A DNA stretch of 64,000 nt, from assembly GCA_963833195.1 (NCBI GenBank), contig CAWHXF010000027.1, forward strand, positions 2,356,001-2,420,000, read 5' to 3'. The notes under the pieces were generated by a model that did not search any database, was not told where the DNA came from, and was given only the letters and a program-made list of their open reading frames with translations. Shown in pieces: positions 1-8,993 of the stretch (position 1 is its first letter; each line of letters starts with the position of its first letter). The translations under genes and the position numbers were made by a program. This DNA is from Granulosicoccus sp963833195 (GTDB lineage: Bacteria; Pseudomonadota; Gammaproteobacteria; Granulosicoccales; Granulosicoccaceae).

Positions 1-810
1 TCGCGGCTCGGCGAGAACGATGCCGGCAGGCGCTACGGGAACTTCCAGATCTACGTGGCCGTGCTGCTCAAGCTCGGGCTCGTCGCGGGCGGGCTGCTGC
101 TGGAAGCGGGCGGTCTCGTCGCGCTGCTCGTGCTGTCGACGTGCGTGTCCGGGGCGTGCGCCGCCTGGCTCTGGCCACGGCTGCCCGCCACGCCGCTCGC
201 CGCGGTGCCGCGCGCGAACCCGGTGGCGACCGTGCCCTCGCGGGACGCGACCGGCGCGCGGCCCGTCTTCGTCGTCGACGGGGTGTTCCTGTTCCTCGAG
301 AGCCACTTCTGGACGATCTCGCTGTTTCTCGTGCTGGACGAGGACTACGCGCGGCTCGGCGTGCTCGTGGTGGTGCTCGGCATCGTGTTCGGCGGCCTCT
401 TCTGGCTTGCGCGCGGCGCGGTGGACCGGGTGCGGCCGGCGGCCGTGTACCGACTGGCGGTGGCGCTGTACGCGCTGTCCTGGGCACTGCGCGCGGGCAC
501 GGACGCCGTCGCCGACTCGCCGTGGCTCGGGCCGCTGCTGATCGCGATCACGTTCTCCTCGTCGTTCTTCCGGCTGTCGTTCAACAAGCGCTTCTTCGAG
601 CACGCGCGCGCCGGCGGCGACCTGGCGGGGTATCTCGTGTGGAAGAGCCGGCTGTCGCAGACCGCGCTCGGAGTCGCGTTCGCGGGCGCCGCGCTGGCGC
701 TGAGCCTCGGGCCCGGCGACCCCGCGCGCTTGCTGCAGGGCGTGTACCTGCTCGCCGCGGTGGCCGCGTTCGTCTACCTCGCCTGGGGACCCGCGCGGCG
801 GCCGGCCTGA
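1..810 (+). CDS. MFS-like integral membrane protein, C-terminal part
   Basis: The reading frame is open from base 1, so the gene begins upstream of the window and only its last ~269 residues are present. The protein is strongly hydrophobic, with about six membrane-spanning stretches (for example around residues 20-60, 90-110, 120-140, 150-170, 180-200 and 225-265 of the visible part). Short charged loops such as FNKRFFEHAR separate them. This looks like the C-terminal half of a 12-helix transporter of the major facilitator type, but no substrate signature is visible. The next gene starts 68 bases downstream on the same strand. Family assignment rests on topology only. Confidence 0.55.
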   Translation, partial: SRLGENDAGRRYGNFQIYVAVLLKLGLVAGGLLLEAGGLVALLVLSTCVSGACAAWLWPRLPATPLAAVPRANPVATVPSRDATGARPVFVVDGVFLFLESHFWTISLFLVLDEDYARLGVLVVVLGIVFGGLFWLARGAVDRVRPAAVYRLAVALYALSWALRAGTDAVADSPWLGPLLIAITFSSSFFRLSFNKRFFEHARAGGDLAGYLVWKSRLSQTALGVAFAGAALALSLGPGDPARLLQGVYLLAAVAAFVYLAWGPARRPA

Positions 811-878
811 CCCGTGCGGGGCCGAAACGACCCGCGCGGGCCGCGTGCTAATCTCCGCCGCCCGCCCGTCCGACGCGC

Positions 879-2358
879 ATGAGCCCGCCCCCGATCACGC
901 CAGAGCCCCTCGAACCGCGGCAGTTTCGCGACGCGCGCGAGGCGGTGGATCGCCTGATCGAGCTCTACGACGCGCACACCGGCTTCCTCACGGCGGCGTT
1001 CGAGCGCTGGCTGTCGGGGAACCTGGAGCCCGGCAAGCACCGCGCCTTCTACCCCGAGGTGCGCTTTCGCAACGACACCTGGGCGCGCGTGGAATCCATG
1101 CTGTCCTACGGTCACGTCGATCGGCCGGGGCGCTACTCCACCACCATCACGCATCCAAGGCTCTTCCACGGCTATCTCGTGCATCAGCTCGAGCTGCTGA
1201 TCAAGAGCCATGGGCACCCGGTCGAGATCGTGGTCTCGGACGTCGCCATTCCGCTCCACTTCGCGCTGGAGGCCGGCAGCTCCCTCGCCAACAAGAGCCC
1301 CACGGTGCTGACGGGCGCCCTGCGCGACGCGTTCGACGTGCCGGACATCGCGCACGTGAACGACTACATCGTCAACGGCACGCACGAGATGGAGCCCGGC
1401 GTGCCCATGCCGCTCGCGCCCTTCCCCGCCCAGCGCATCGACTACTCGCTGCACCGCCTGCTGCACTACTCCGGCACCGACCCCGAGCACTTCCAGAACT
1501 ACGTCTTGTTCACGAACTACCAGTTCTACGTGGACGAGTTCTGCCGGCTGGCGAAGGAGCAGATGGCGTCCGGGGAGTCGGTGTACGAGGCCTTCGTCGA
1601 GCCGGGCAACGTGCTGACCCCGCGCGGCTCGGCCGACAGCCGTCTCGGGCACGCCGCCCTCGCGCCAGCCGCAGATGCCGGCGTATCACCTGGTGTCGAA
1701 GAAGGCGCGCGGCATCACGCTGGTCAACATCGGCGTCGGCCCGTCGAACGCGAAGACCATCACCGACCACGTGGCCGTGCTGCGCCCGCACGCCTGGCTC
1801 ATGCTCGGGCACTGCGCGGGCCTCAGGAACAGCCAGGAGCTCGGCGACTACGTGCTGGCGCACGCCTACGTGCGCGAGGACAAGGTGCTGGATGCCGACA
1901 TTCCGGTCTGGGTGCCCATCCCGGCGCTGGCCGAGGTGCAGCAGGCGCTGCAGTCGGCCGTGGCCGAGGTGACGGGGCTGGACGGCATGGAGCTCAAGCG
2001 CATCATGCGCGTCGGCACCGTGGCCTCGGTGGACAACCGGAACTGGGAGCTGCAGGACCAGCGCGAGCCGGTGCGCCGGCTGACCCAGTCGCGCGCCATC
2101 GCCCTCGACATGGAGTCGGCGACCATCGCGGCGAACGGCTTCCGGCTGCGGGTGCCCTACGGCACGCTGCTGTGCGTGAGCGACAAGCCGCTGCAGGGGG
2201 AGCTGAAGCTGCCCGGCATGGCCACGGAGTTCTACCGGAAGCAGGTGTCGCAGCACCTGGAGATCGGCATCCTGGCGCTGGCGAAGCTCGCCGCGATGGA
2301 GCCCGGGCGGCTGCACTCGAGAAAGCTCAGGAGCTTCTTCGAGACGGCGTTCCAGTAG
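879..2358 (+). CDS. amn: AMP nucleosidase, split by one frameshift
   Basis: Hydrolyses AMP to adenine and ribose 5-phosphate in the cytosol. The N-terminal half (from ATG 879) has the Amn-type domain with stretches such as YPEVRFRNDTWARVES and FTNYQFYVDEF. The C-terminal half carries the phosphorylase-like catalytic domain with PQMPAYHLV, NIGVGPSNAKTITDHVAVLRP (in part) and the DMESATIAANGFR region. The two halves lie in different frames; the shift falls between about 1620 and 1663, just before PQMPAYHL. The combined length of ~493 residues matches full-length Amn, so a single-base indel, probably a sequencing error, is more likely than loss of function. Confidence 0.9.
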
Positions 2359-2388
2359 CGCGACGGCGACGCCCGTCCGGTCGCACCG

Positions 2389-2853
2389 TCAGGGCTCGAA
2401 GGCGACCACGTCCACCCGAGGCAACCCGCCGTCCGGCCCGAACGTGAGCCATGCCATCGTGATCGGCAGCGTGAACCGGCGCGGGCCGACGCTGCCCGGA
2501 TTCAGCCACAGGACGCCGTCCACGACCTCTTCGCGCGCCTTGTGCGAGTGTCCGCTGACCACGATGCGGATGTCCTCGGCCGCGGGATCGACCGCGATGT
2601 CGTTGCGGTCGTGAACCAGGTGCACTCGCCGTCCGTGGATCTCGACGGTGCGCGTTTCGGGTAGCGCCCGAACCCGTCCGGCCCTGTCCACGTTGCCGCG
2701 TATCGCCACGACGGGCGCGATCCCCTCCAGATCGCTCAGGACGGCATCCTTGCCGACGTCGCCCGCATGGAGGATGAACGGCGCGCCGCGAAGCGACTCC
2801 GCGACGGCGGGCCTCAGCAGACCGTGGGTGTCGGAGATGACCGGTACGCGCAT
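2389..2853 (-). CDS. YfcE/MJ0936-type metallophosphoesterase
   Basis: Small cytosolic phosphodiesterase of about 154 residues. The metal-binding motifs appear in family order: SDTHG near the N-terminus, GDVGKD, GNVDR and GHSH, then the conserved LNPGSVGPRR loop near the C-terminus. I chose the ATG at 2853 because MRVPVISDTHG is the normal beginning of the family; the frame stays open another 20 codons upstream without homology. It lies downstream of the fasciclin gene on the same strand, but a strong terminator separates them, so it is probably transcribed alone. The substrate is unknown; members hydrolyse phosphodiesters such as bis-pNPP in vitro. Confidence 0.85.
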   Translation of the reverse strand: MRVPVISDTHGLLRPAVAESLRGAPFILHAGDVGKDAVLSDLEGIAPVVAIRGNVDRAGRVRALPETRTVEIHGRRVHLVHDRNDIAVDPAAEDIRIVVSGHSHKAREEVVDGVLWLNPGSVGPRRFTLPITMAWLTFGPDGGLPRVDVVAFEP

Positions 2854-2871
2854 GGGCTTGCTCGAGCAACG

Positions 2872-2905
2872 AAAAAGGGCCGGCACCCTTGCGGATGCCG
2901 ACCCT
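2872..2905 (-). terminator. rho-independent terminator of the fasciclin gene
   Basis: Read on the minus strand, AGGGTCGGCATCC and GGGTGCCGGCCCT form a 13-bp stem with two G-U pairs, closed by a GCAA tetraloop and followed directly by TTTTT. It lies 63 bases past the fasciclin stop codon and just upstream of the phosphoesterase start. Confidence 0.9.
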
Positions 2906-2916
2906 CCGGACACTTG

Positions 2917-2957
2917 CCGGTCGACCGGCGACCCGATGCGGGCTGCCGGTCGACCGG
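2917..2957. repeat. two copies of a 12-bp palindrome
   Basis: CCGGTCGACCGG occurs at 2917-2928 and again at 2946-2957. Each copy is self-complementary, and the two can also pair with each other. They lie between the fasciclin stop codon and its terminator. They may stabilise the mRNA 3' end; no protein-binding role can be argued from sequence alone. Confidence 0.7.
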
Positions 2958-2967
2958 ACGAGACGCC

Positions 2968-4272
2968 TTACTGGAGCAGACCGTCGATCTCGTAGATGAT
3001 CGACATGCTGTCGTCGGCCGAAATCTGCGTGGCCGTGAAGCCGTTCACCGTGATGCCGTCTTCGGTGCTGTTGATGTTCAACGGCACACCGCCGTTCGAC
3101 GTGGTCGACGCGGGCAGCTCGTCGGGGCCGAAGGCGCCCTCGGTGAGAACGTGGTCCTGGATGACCGCGGTAGCCTGGTCGGGGTCGGCCGCGATCGAGG
3201 AAGCCACACCGTCATCGATGGCATCGTTCGAGGGCACGAAGACGGTCCATGCGTTCGTCTCGAGCGCTTCGCCGAACCCGGAGGCGCGGTAGATGCTCAC
3301 GAACTCGCTGTTGCCGTTGGCCTCGATGGCCGCGAACCCGGGGCCGAACTCGGCGTTGCCCGCGGGCGGGGTCTCGGGATCGGTCTCGTCCGGCGGGGTG
3401 CTGCCTTCCGGCGGCAGGATCACCATGTCGATGATGTGCACGTAGCCGTTCTCGGCCTCGGTCGTGCCGTCGGTGACGAAGTTGATCGTGTCGTTGATGA
3501 CCGGACCACCAGTGCCGTTGTCGGTGATCATGATCGTGGTGCCGTTGGCCGCGGTGAACGTGTCGCCGATGGCCACCGAGGGAAGCGACTCGCCCTGGAC
3601 GACGTGTCCGAGCAGGACGTTCGACAGCTCCTCGCCCGTCACGCCGGCCAGGTCGGCGGCGGCAAGCGCCTCGTTGCTGGGCGCGAAGACGGTGTAGTCG
3701 ACCACTTCGGGCAGCTCGTCCGCATCGGCTGTGTCGGTATCGTCGATGACATCGTCAACATCGTCGCCGACGTCCTCGATGACGTCTCCGGCATCGTCGG
3801 TATCGTCGGTCGTGTCGGTGTCGAGCGCCGCGCGCTTGGCCTCGGTGTAGTCGAGCTGCGCGAGCAGAGCGGGCGGAACGATCGCCGCCAGGTCGCCCAA
3901 GCGCTCGTCGCCGGCGATGACGTCGGCAACACTGTTGCCCTCTGCGTCGAAGTCGGGGTACACGACGGTGGGCTGCTCCGGATCCGTACCGGGATCGGTC
4001 CCCTGACCGGCGACCACGGCGGCGATCTCCTCTTCGGAGAGAACGCCATCGCCGTCGGTGTCGGCGACCGCGAAGTCGTTGAGGTTGAGGATGCCGTCGC
4101 CGGTGAGGTCGTCCTCGGCGGTGAGGTCGCCGTCGCCGTTGACGTCCACGGCACCCGGCTCGATGATGATGTTATCCCCAATTTCGGGATCGTCATCGTC
4201 GTCCGACGAACAACCCGCGGCGATGACGCTGGCCGCGACGAGCGTGAGTGCGAATACCTTCTTGTTGATCAT
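2968..4272 (-). CDS. secreted lipoprotein with two fasciclin (FAS1) domains
   Basis: 434 residues. A lipoprotein signal ends in the lipobox IAAGC (Cys21) and is followed by an acidic SSDDDDD linker. Residues ~42-85 contain two calcium-loop-like segments, DVNGDGDLTAED and DTDGDGVLSEEE, resembling dockerin/EF-hand loops. Two FAS1 domains follow (about 115-280 and 300-434), recognised by TVFAPSNEALAA, the LLGHVV and HIIDMVI region, and the second-domain TVFVPSNDAI and VIQDHVL. An Asp/Thr-rich insert sits in the first domain at about 150-185. FAS1 proteins act in adhesion. A GAGGAAAG Shine-Dalgarno lies 7 bases upstream of the ATG. Placement in the outer membrane or envelope is inferred. Confidence 0.88.
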   Translation of the reverse strand: MINKKVFALTLVAASVIAAGCSSDDDDDPEIGDNIIIEPGAVDVNGDGDLTAEDDLTGDGILNLNDFAVADTDGDGVLSEEEIAAVVAGQGTDPGTDPEQPTVVYPDFDAEGNSVADVIAGDERLGDLAAIVPPALLAQLDYTEAKRAALDTDTTDDTDDAGDVIEDVGDDVDDVIDDTDTADADELPEVVDYTVFAPSNEALAAADLAGVTGEELSNVLLGHVVQGESLPSVAIGDTFTAANGTTIMITDNGTGGPVINDTINFVTDGTTEAENGYVHIIDMVILPPEGSTPPDETDPETPPAGNAEFGPGFAAIEANGNSEFVSIYRASGFGEALETNAWTVFVPSNDAIDDGVASSIAADPDQATAVIQDHVLTEGAFGPDELPASTTSNGGVPLNINSTEDGITVNGFTATQISADDSMSIIYEIDGLLQ

Positions 4273-4295
4273 TCCAGTGCTTTCCTCTGTTTCTC

Positions 4296-4329
4296 CGGAG
4301 TGGTACCGGGACGGCTGCTGGCCACTCCG
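4296..4329. repeat. inverted repeat in the 5' leader of the fasciclin gene
   Basis: CGGAGTGG at 4296-4303 and CCACTCCG at 4322-4329 are perfect 8-bp inverted arms around an 18-base spacer. They lie 24-57 bases upstream of the fasciclin ATG on its template side. They could form a leader hairpin or an operator. Confidence 0.5.
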
Positions 4330-4848
4330 AGATGGAGCGCCCGATCGGAACTAGCGAACGGTCAGCCGACCGGCCTGCGCTGATTCCCGAGGGGCGAATG
4401 CTAGCCGAAACCCGGATCGCGAACGCGGAAGCTTTGTACTCACTACAAGCCCGCCCCGTCCGCGCGCCCGTGGCAGACGCGATGGCGGTGGAGACTGGCG
4501 GCGAGAGTCTTCGCCTTCGACAACGGCGCGGAGTGTTGCCCGCACGCGCCGACCGGACAACGAACCGCTTCGCAAGGCGACGCGCGTTTCTCGACGGACG
4601 CTGACGATCATGCGCCAACTCGTTGATCGTACTGGCCCGGAGGCCGCGCGATCGTCGCATTGCAATCGTGACAGTCGCTCGCGGCAGGCCGGCGATACTG
4701 CAAATGGTGTCACCGTTCCAGCGCGTCGCGCGCGCACTGGACGACGGACGTCCGGCACCGGGCGGGGTCGACGGGCTTCGCGATCGTCGCGAGGGCACGC
4801 ACCGCCCGGTCGGACCTTCGCCCCGCCGAACCCTCCGAAAGAGGGAAA
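4330..4848. other. intergenic region, no gene recognised
   Basis: About 520 bases between the divergent fasciclin (minus) and tmcA (plus) genes. Open frames exist on both strands, but none shows a recognisable domain, a sensible codon pattern or a Shine-Dalgarno. Promoters for both neighbours must lie here, but I see no convincing -35/-10 pair. Confidence 0.5.
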
Positions 4849-6819
4849 ATGACCGATCCGGAACCGTGCGCGAGTCGTCAGTCGGCGATGCCCGTCCCCG
4901 TCCAAGGCCGCCCGCCGCGACCTGCGCCTCCTCGCCCGCACACGCCGCGAGCCCTCGTCCCCGACTCGAATCGATCCCGCGCGGCCGACCGATCTCCGCG
5001 AGCTCGATGCGCTCGTCGCCAGCGCGCGCGCGCGCGCGGCGGTGCACGGGCACCGCGCCCTCGTGCTGCTGCACGCGCGCATCGCGACCGTCGCCGGCGA
5101 CGAGCGGGCGTTGCTGCGATGGGCCCGTGAGTGCGGGGACATCGACCCGGTTCCCGCAGGCGTCGCCGATCGGGCGCACCGCCTCCAGCGCTTCCTCGGC
5201 AGCGAGCGCGACGGGCTGCTGATCTTCACCGGTGCGGGCACGCGCGGCACGGGAGCGGTGCAGGATGCCGCGACCCTTGCCGCGGCCATCGGCAGCGTGC
5301 GGGCGGGCGGGGTCGTCGTGGTGCTGGCGGGCCCCGACCGAGCTCCGGCATCGGCGCTCGTGCGCCGCGCCCTCGCGGGCTTCGCGGCGGCGGCGCGGCG
5401 CGGGGTGCCGGGCATCGTCGTGGCCGCGTCCGCGCCGGACTTCGGCCGACGCGAACGCGCCGCGGCGGGCTCCTTGGCGAGGGCGCGGCGCCGCGCGCCG
5501 GGCGTCCCGGGAGCGTCCGCGCTGAGCGCGCACGACGCGCTGTGCGCACGGGCCATCGATGCGCTCGCGCCGGAGAGGGCCGCGCTGGTCATCATAGGCG
5601 GTCGCGGTCGGGGCAAGTCCGCCCTGCTCGGCCGGCTCTGCGCCGCCGGGGGCATCGGGGCGCCTCGCGTCGCACCGATCGTCACGGCCGCCACCCGCTC
5701 CGCCGTCACGAGCGTGCGAGCGTCACGCGGGCGCACCGCTGCGCTTTCTCGCGCCCGATGCGGCGTTGCGCGCCGCGCCGACCACGCTTTTCGTCGACGA
5801 GGCTGCGACTCTGCCCAGTGCCACGCTGTCGGCACTGCTGGCGCGACACGGGCGCGCGGTGCTGGCGACGACGACCGACGGGCACGAGGCCGCCGGCCGC
5901 GCCTTCGCGTTGCGATTCCGGACGCTCATCGGTGACCGGCCCACGACCGTGCTCGAGCTGACCGAGCCCATGCGCTGGCACGCCGCCGATCCGGTGGAGT
6001 CGATACTGCGTCGGGCGCTGCTGCTGGACGGCGCACGCGACCGGGATCGCCCCGAGGTCGCTGCCGCGACGCACGCATCGCACGCACAGACGATCCCGCA
6101 CCGAGGCGATACTCGACATCCGGCGCGTTCCGCCGGCACGCCTGCACGGCGACGAGCCCCTGCTGCGACGCACCGTGCGCCTGCTGGCCGAGACCCACTA
6201 CCAGAGCGCTCTGCACGACGCGGAGCACCTGCTCGCGGGGCGGCTGGCCCTTTGGATCGCAGGCCGCACCGAGGGGCCGCACGGCGAGCCTCTCGGCGCG
6301 GCGCTGGTGGCGTTCGAGGGCGACATCGATCCGGCGCTCGGGGCGGACATCGTCTCCGGGCGACGACGCCTGCCCGATCAGTTGCTGCCCCAGCTGCTCG
6401 CCCGCACGGCCCGCGACACCGCGGCCCTCGGTGCGCGCTACGTACGGGTCGTGCGCATCGCCGTGGCGCCGCACGCGCGGCGCCGCGGCATCGGTTCGGC
6501 GCTGCTGGCGGCCATCGCGACGGGCGCGTACGCGTCGAAGGAGCATGCCCTCACGCCCCCCTCGGCCGCGGGCGCCGCGTTCGCGGACGAGCCCGGTGCC
6601 GCGGCGTTCTGGCACGCGAACGAATTCGCCACGTTTCACGTAGGCACGCGCGTCAACCCGCGCTCCGGCACCGCGTCGCGTGCGGTGCTGCGCGTGGACG
6701 ACGGGGCTCGCACCGACGCGACGCAACGCGGCGGCGGCGGCGTGGATCACGGCGACGGACCCGAAGCCGTCGCACGCGCGGCGATCTCGGCCCTTCGGGT
6801 CCGGGACGCGCCGAAATGA
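4849..6819 (+). CDS. tmcA: tRNA(Met) cytidine acetyltransferase TmcA, split by frameshifts
   Basis: Makes N4-acetylcytidine at the wobble base of elongator tRNA(Met), using acetyl-CoA and ATP. Visible parts in order: an N-terminal domain; a Walker A motif GGRGRGKSALLG (~5606-5640); FLAPDAAL then Walker B-like LFVDEAATLP; LTEPMRW in the helicase part; and a GNAT acetyltransferase domain with VRVVRIAVAPHARRRGIGSALL in short pieces. These sit in three frames. Shifts fall at about 5700-5735 and 6040-6115, with a possible third between 4890 and 4930. Total length (~657 codons) equals a normal TmcA, which suggests assembly indels. The true start is uncertain; ATG 4849 follows GAGGGAAA very closely. 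Confidence 0.85.
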
Positions 6820-6856
6820 GCGTTCCGATACCCGCCGCGACGCGCGCGCCGATCGC

Positions 6857-8083
6857 TCAGGGCCCTTCGGTCGGCCGGTCGAAGGCGAACATCCCGACAT
6901 CGAGCGCACGCGTGCGGAAGCCCGCCTCGCAGTAGGCGAGGTAGTAGCGCCACGAGCGCAGGAAGGGCTCGCCGCGGCCCTCGGCCCGCAGCGCGGGCAG
7001 AGCGCTCTCGAACCGCTCGCGCCAGCGCGCGAGCGTGGTGGCGTAGGACGAGCCGAAGTGCAGCTCCTGCACCGGCACCAGGCCCGCCGCCCGGGCGAGC
7101 GTGCGCACGTGATCGTCGGTGCACAGCATGCCCCCCGGAAACACCCGGCGCTGGATGAAGTCCGGGCGACGTCGATAGCGGGCAAAGCGCTCGGGCTCGA
7201 TCGTGATCGTCTGCAGCACGACCCGTCCGCCGGGCACCAGCGCCGCGTGCAGGGCGCGAAACCAGGCCGCCCAGCGGCGCTGCCCGACGGCCTCGAGCAT
7301 CTCGATCGAGACGATGCGCTCGTAGGGTCCGCGCACGTCACGCCAGTCGAGCTGGCGATAGCTCACCGGCTCGCCCGCGCGGTGCGCCCGCGCCCAGCGG
7401 AGCTGCTCGCGCGACAACGAGATCGCCTCGACGCGACAGCCGTGCACCGCGGACAGCGCGCGCGCCGTCGCGCCCCAGCCGCACCCGATCTCGAGCGTGC
7501 GATCGCCTGCACGCGGCGCGAGCAGTCCGGTGACGCGCGCGAGCTTGGCGCGCTGCGCGACCTCGAGCGAGTCCCGCGGCGACTCGAAGAGGGCCGCGGA
7601 GTAGTGCATGTCCTCGTCCAGCCAGCGCCGGTAGAAGTCGTTGCCGACATCGTAATGGTGGGCCACGTTGGAGGCGCTGCCGCGCCGCGTGTTGGCGCGC
7701 GTCGCGTGCAGCAGGCGCGACAGCGCGCGGCTGGAGATCCGGCCGGACGCGGCCCGCTCGAGCCGCGCGCGATTCGCATCGAACAGGCGCAGCAGCGGTT
7801 CCAGCGCCTCGGTGTCCCATTCGCCGTGCACGTAGGCATCGCCGAGGCCCGTGGCGCCGCCCGTCGCGATGCGCCGCAGCGCCTCCTCGCGGCGCAGCTC
7901 GATCCGCGCCGAGCGGACGGCGTCGATCCCGGACGCCGCCCGGGAGTCGCCGTGCCGGGTCGTGCGCCCGTCGGGCCAGCGCACCTCGAGCTCGCCGATG
8001 GATACGCCATCGAACGCGCGCTCGACGGCGCGCGCGAGCCTCGTGCTCAAGCCCCGTTGACGCCCCGTCGGCCTTCCGCGCAC
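6857..8083 (-). CDS. cfa: cyclopropane-fatty-acyl-phospholipid synthase family methyltransferase
   Basis: About 408 residues with a GTG start at 8083. The SAM-binding motif LEIGCGWGATA is near residue 200, preceded by the family hallmark HHYDVGNDFYRRWLD and MHYSAA. VSIEMLEAVG and FIQRRVFPGG in the C-terminal half are also typical of Cfa. The enzyme transfers a methyl or methylene group from S-adenosylmethionine to unsaturated acyl chains of membrane phospholipids. It is the last gene of a three-gene minus-strand operon with the FAD oxidase and DUF1365 genes (18-19 base gaps), divergent from an ECF sigma/ChrR pair. That context suggests a role in membrane modification under photo-oxidative stress rather than general cyclopropanation. 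Confidence 0.9.
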   Translation of the reverse strand: MRGRPTGRQRGLSTRLARAVERAFDGVSIGELEVRWPDGRTTRHGDSRAASGIDAVRSARIELRREEALRRIATGGATGLGDAYVHGEWDTEALEPLLRLFDANRARLERAASGRISSRALSRLLHATRANTRRGSASNVAHHYDVGNDFYRRWLDEDMHYSAALFESPRDSLEVAQRAKLARVTGLLAPRAGDRTLEIGCGWGATARALSAVHGCRVEAISLSREQLRWARAHRAGEPVSYRQLDWRDVRGPYERIVSIEMLEAVGQRRWAAWFRALHAALVPGGRVVLQTITIEPERFARYRRRPDFIQRRVFPGGMLCTDDHVRTLARAAGLVPVQELHFGSSYATTLARWRERFESALPALRAEGRGEPFLRSWRYYLAYCEAGFRTRALDVGMFAFDRPTEGP

Positions 8084-8108
8084 CGGAAGCTCACCGGAAG
8101 CTCACCGG
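8081..8108. repeat. 11-bp tandem repeat at a gene junction
   Basis: CACCGGAAGCT at 8081-8091 is repeated exactly at 8092-8102, with a further CACCGG at 8103-8108. The repeat spans the cfa GTG start and the last codons of the DUF1365 gene, so it also duplicates ribosome-binding surroundings of cfa. A slippage duplication is the simplest origin. Confidence 0.75.
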
Positions 8109-8974
8109 CTCGCGGGTTCCGCGACGGGCATGGCGGGCACGGCGGGTCCGACGAGCGCGGCGGGTGCGGCGGACGGGCTGTCCGCCGGGCGCGCCACGAC
8201 CGAGCTCGGGTGGCGGAACACCGGCAGCCGCTTGCACCACAGCTTGAAAGCCTCGACGTGAATGCCGACGATGACCTTTCGCGTCGACAACGGCATGCGC
8301 AGCACGCGCCAGGCGAGCGAGCGCGAGGTCAGCGGACGTCGCTCGCCCCACCACGAAGCCTCCAGCAGCAGACCGCCCTCGTCGTGCGCCCCGATCTCGA
8401 TGCGCTGGCGCGCGCCGGGCACGTCGAGCGCGAAGCGGTACTCCAGCACGGGCGGGGTGAACGGGGACACGTACAACGCCTTCTCGGCGCGCTGGCGAAT
8501 GCGACCGTCCGCACCGAGCTCCGCCGGCAGCACGTACGCGTGGCGCTCGCCGAACGTGTTGTGCACCTCGTGGACGATCGCGAAGGGCTCGCCCGACTCG
8601 TCCAGGCAGTACCACAGCGCGATGGGGTTGAACGCGTAGCCCAGCACGCGCGGATAACAGGACAGCAACACGCGCGCGGGCCGCGGCGGCAGCCCGGCGC
8701 GAGCGAGACAGCGCTCGACCCACGCGCGCGGCGTCTCGCCCGGCACCGTCCCGTCGCCGAAGTCGGCGTCGTGCACCGACACGAGCGCCGCGCGGTTGTG
8801 GCCGAAGCCGCGCACGCGTGCGTCGAGATCGTCCAGCGCGTCGATGTCCACGAGCAGCGAGAAGACGCGGTACGCGAGTCGGTGCGCGCGCGGCCGATGG
8901 CGCACGTGCACGACCTCGCCGACGTACAGGGCCGCGTCGGCGAAACTCGGCGCACCGGGCTCACGAGCGCTCAT
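8102..8974 (-). CDS. DUF1365 family protein
   Basis: 290 residues from ATG 8974. Family features include ALYVGEVVHVRHRPRAHRL at the N-terminus, FGHNRAAL, the invariant YPRVLGYAFNPIALWYC segment, VHEVHNTFGERHAY and KALYVSPFTP. The C-terminus ends in an Ala/Pro-rich tail. DUF1365 has no established reaction. It is repeatedly encoded between an FAD-dependent amine-oxidase-like protein and a Cfa-type methyltransferase, as here, which implies a shared lipid-modification pathway. The upstream FAD gene stops 19 bases before this start. I use ATG 8974 because homology begins immediately after it. Confidence 0.88.
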   Translation of the reverse strand: MSAREPGAPSFADAALYVGEVVHVRHRPRAHRLAYRVFSLLVDIDALDDLDARVRGFGHNRAALVSVHDADFGDGTVPGETPRAWVERCLARAGLPPRPARVLLSCYPRVLGYAFNPIALWYCLDESGEPFAIVHEVHNTFGERHAYVLPAELGADGRIRQRAEKALYVSPFTPPVLEYRFALDVPGARQRIEIGAHDEGGLLLEASWWGERRPLTSRSLAWRVLRMPLSTRKVIVGIHVEAFKLWCKRLPVFRHPSSVVARPADSPSAAPAALVGPAVPAMPVAEPASR

Positions 8975-8993
8975 GCGGCCAGCCGACGCCGGT

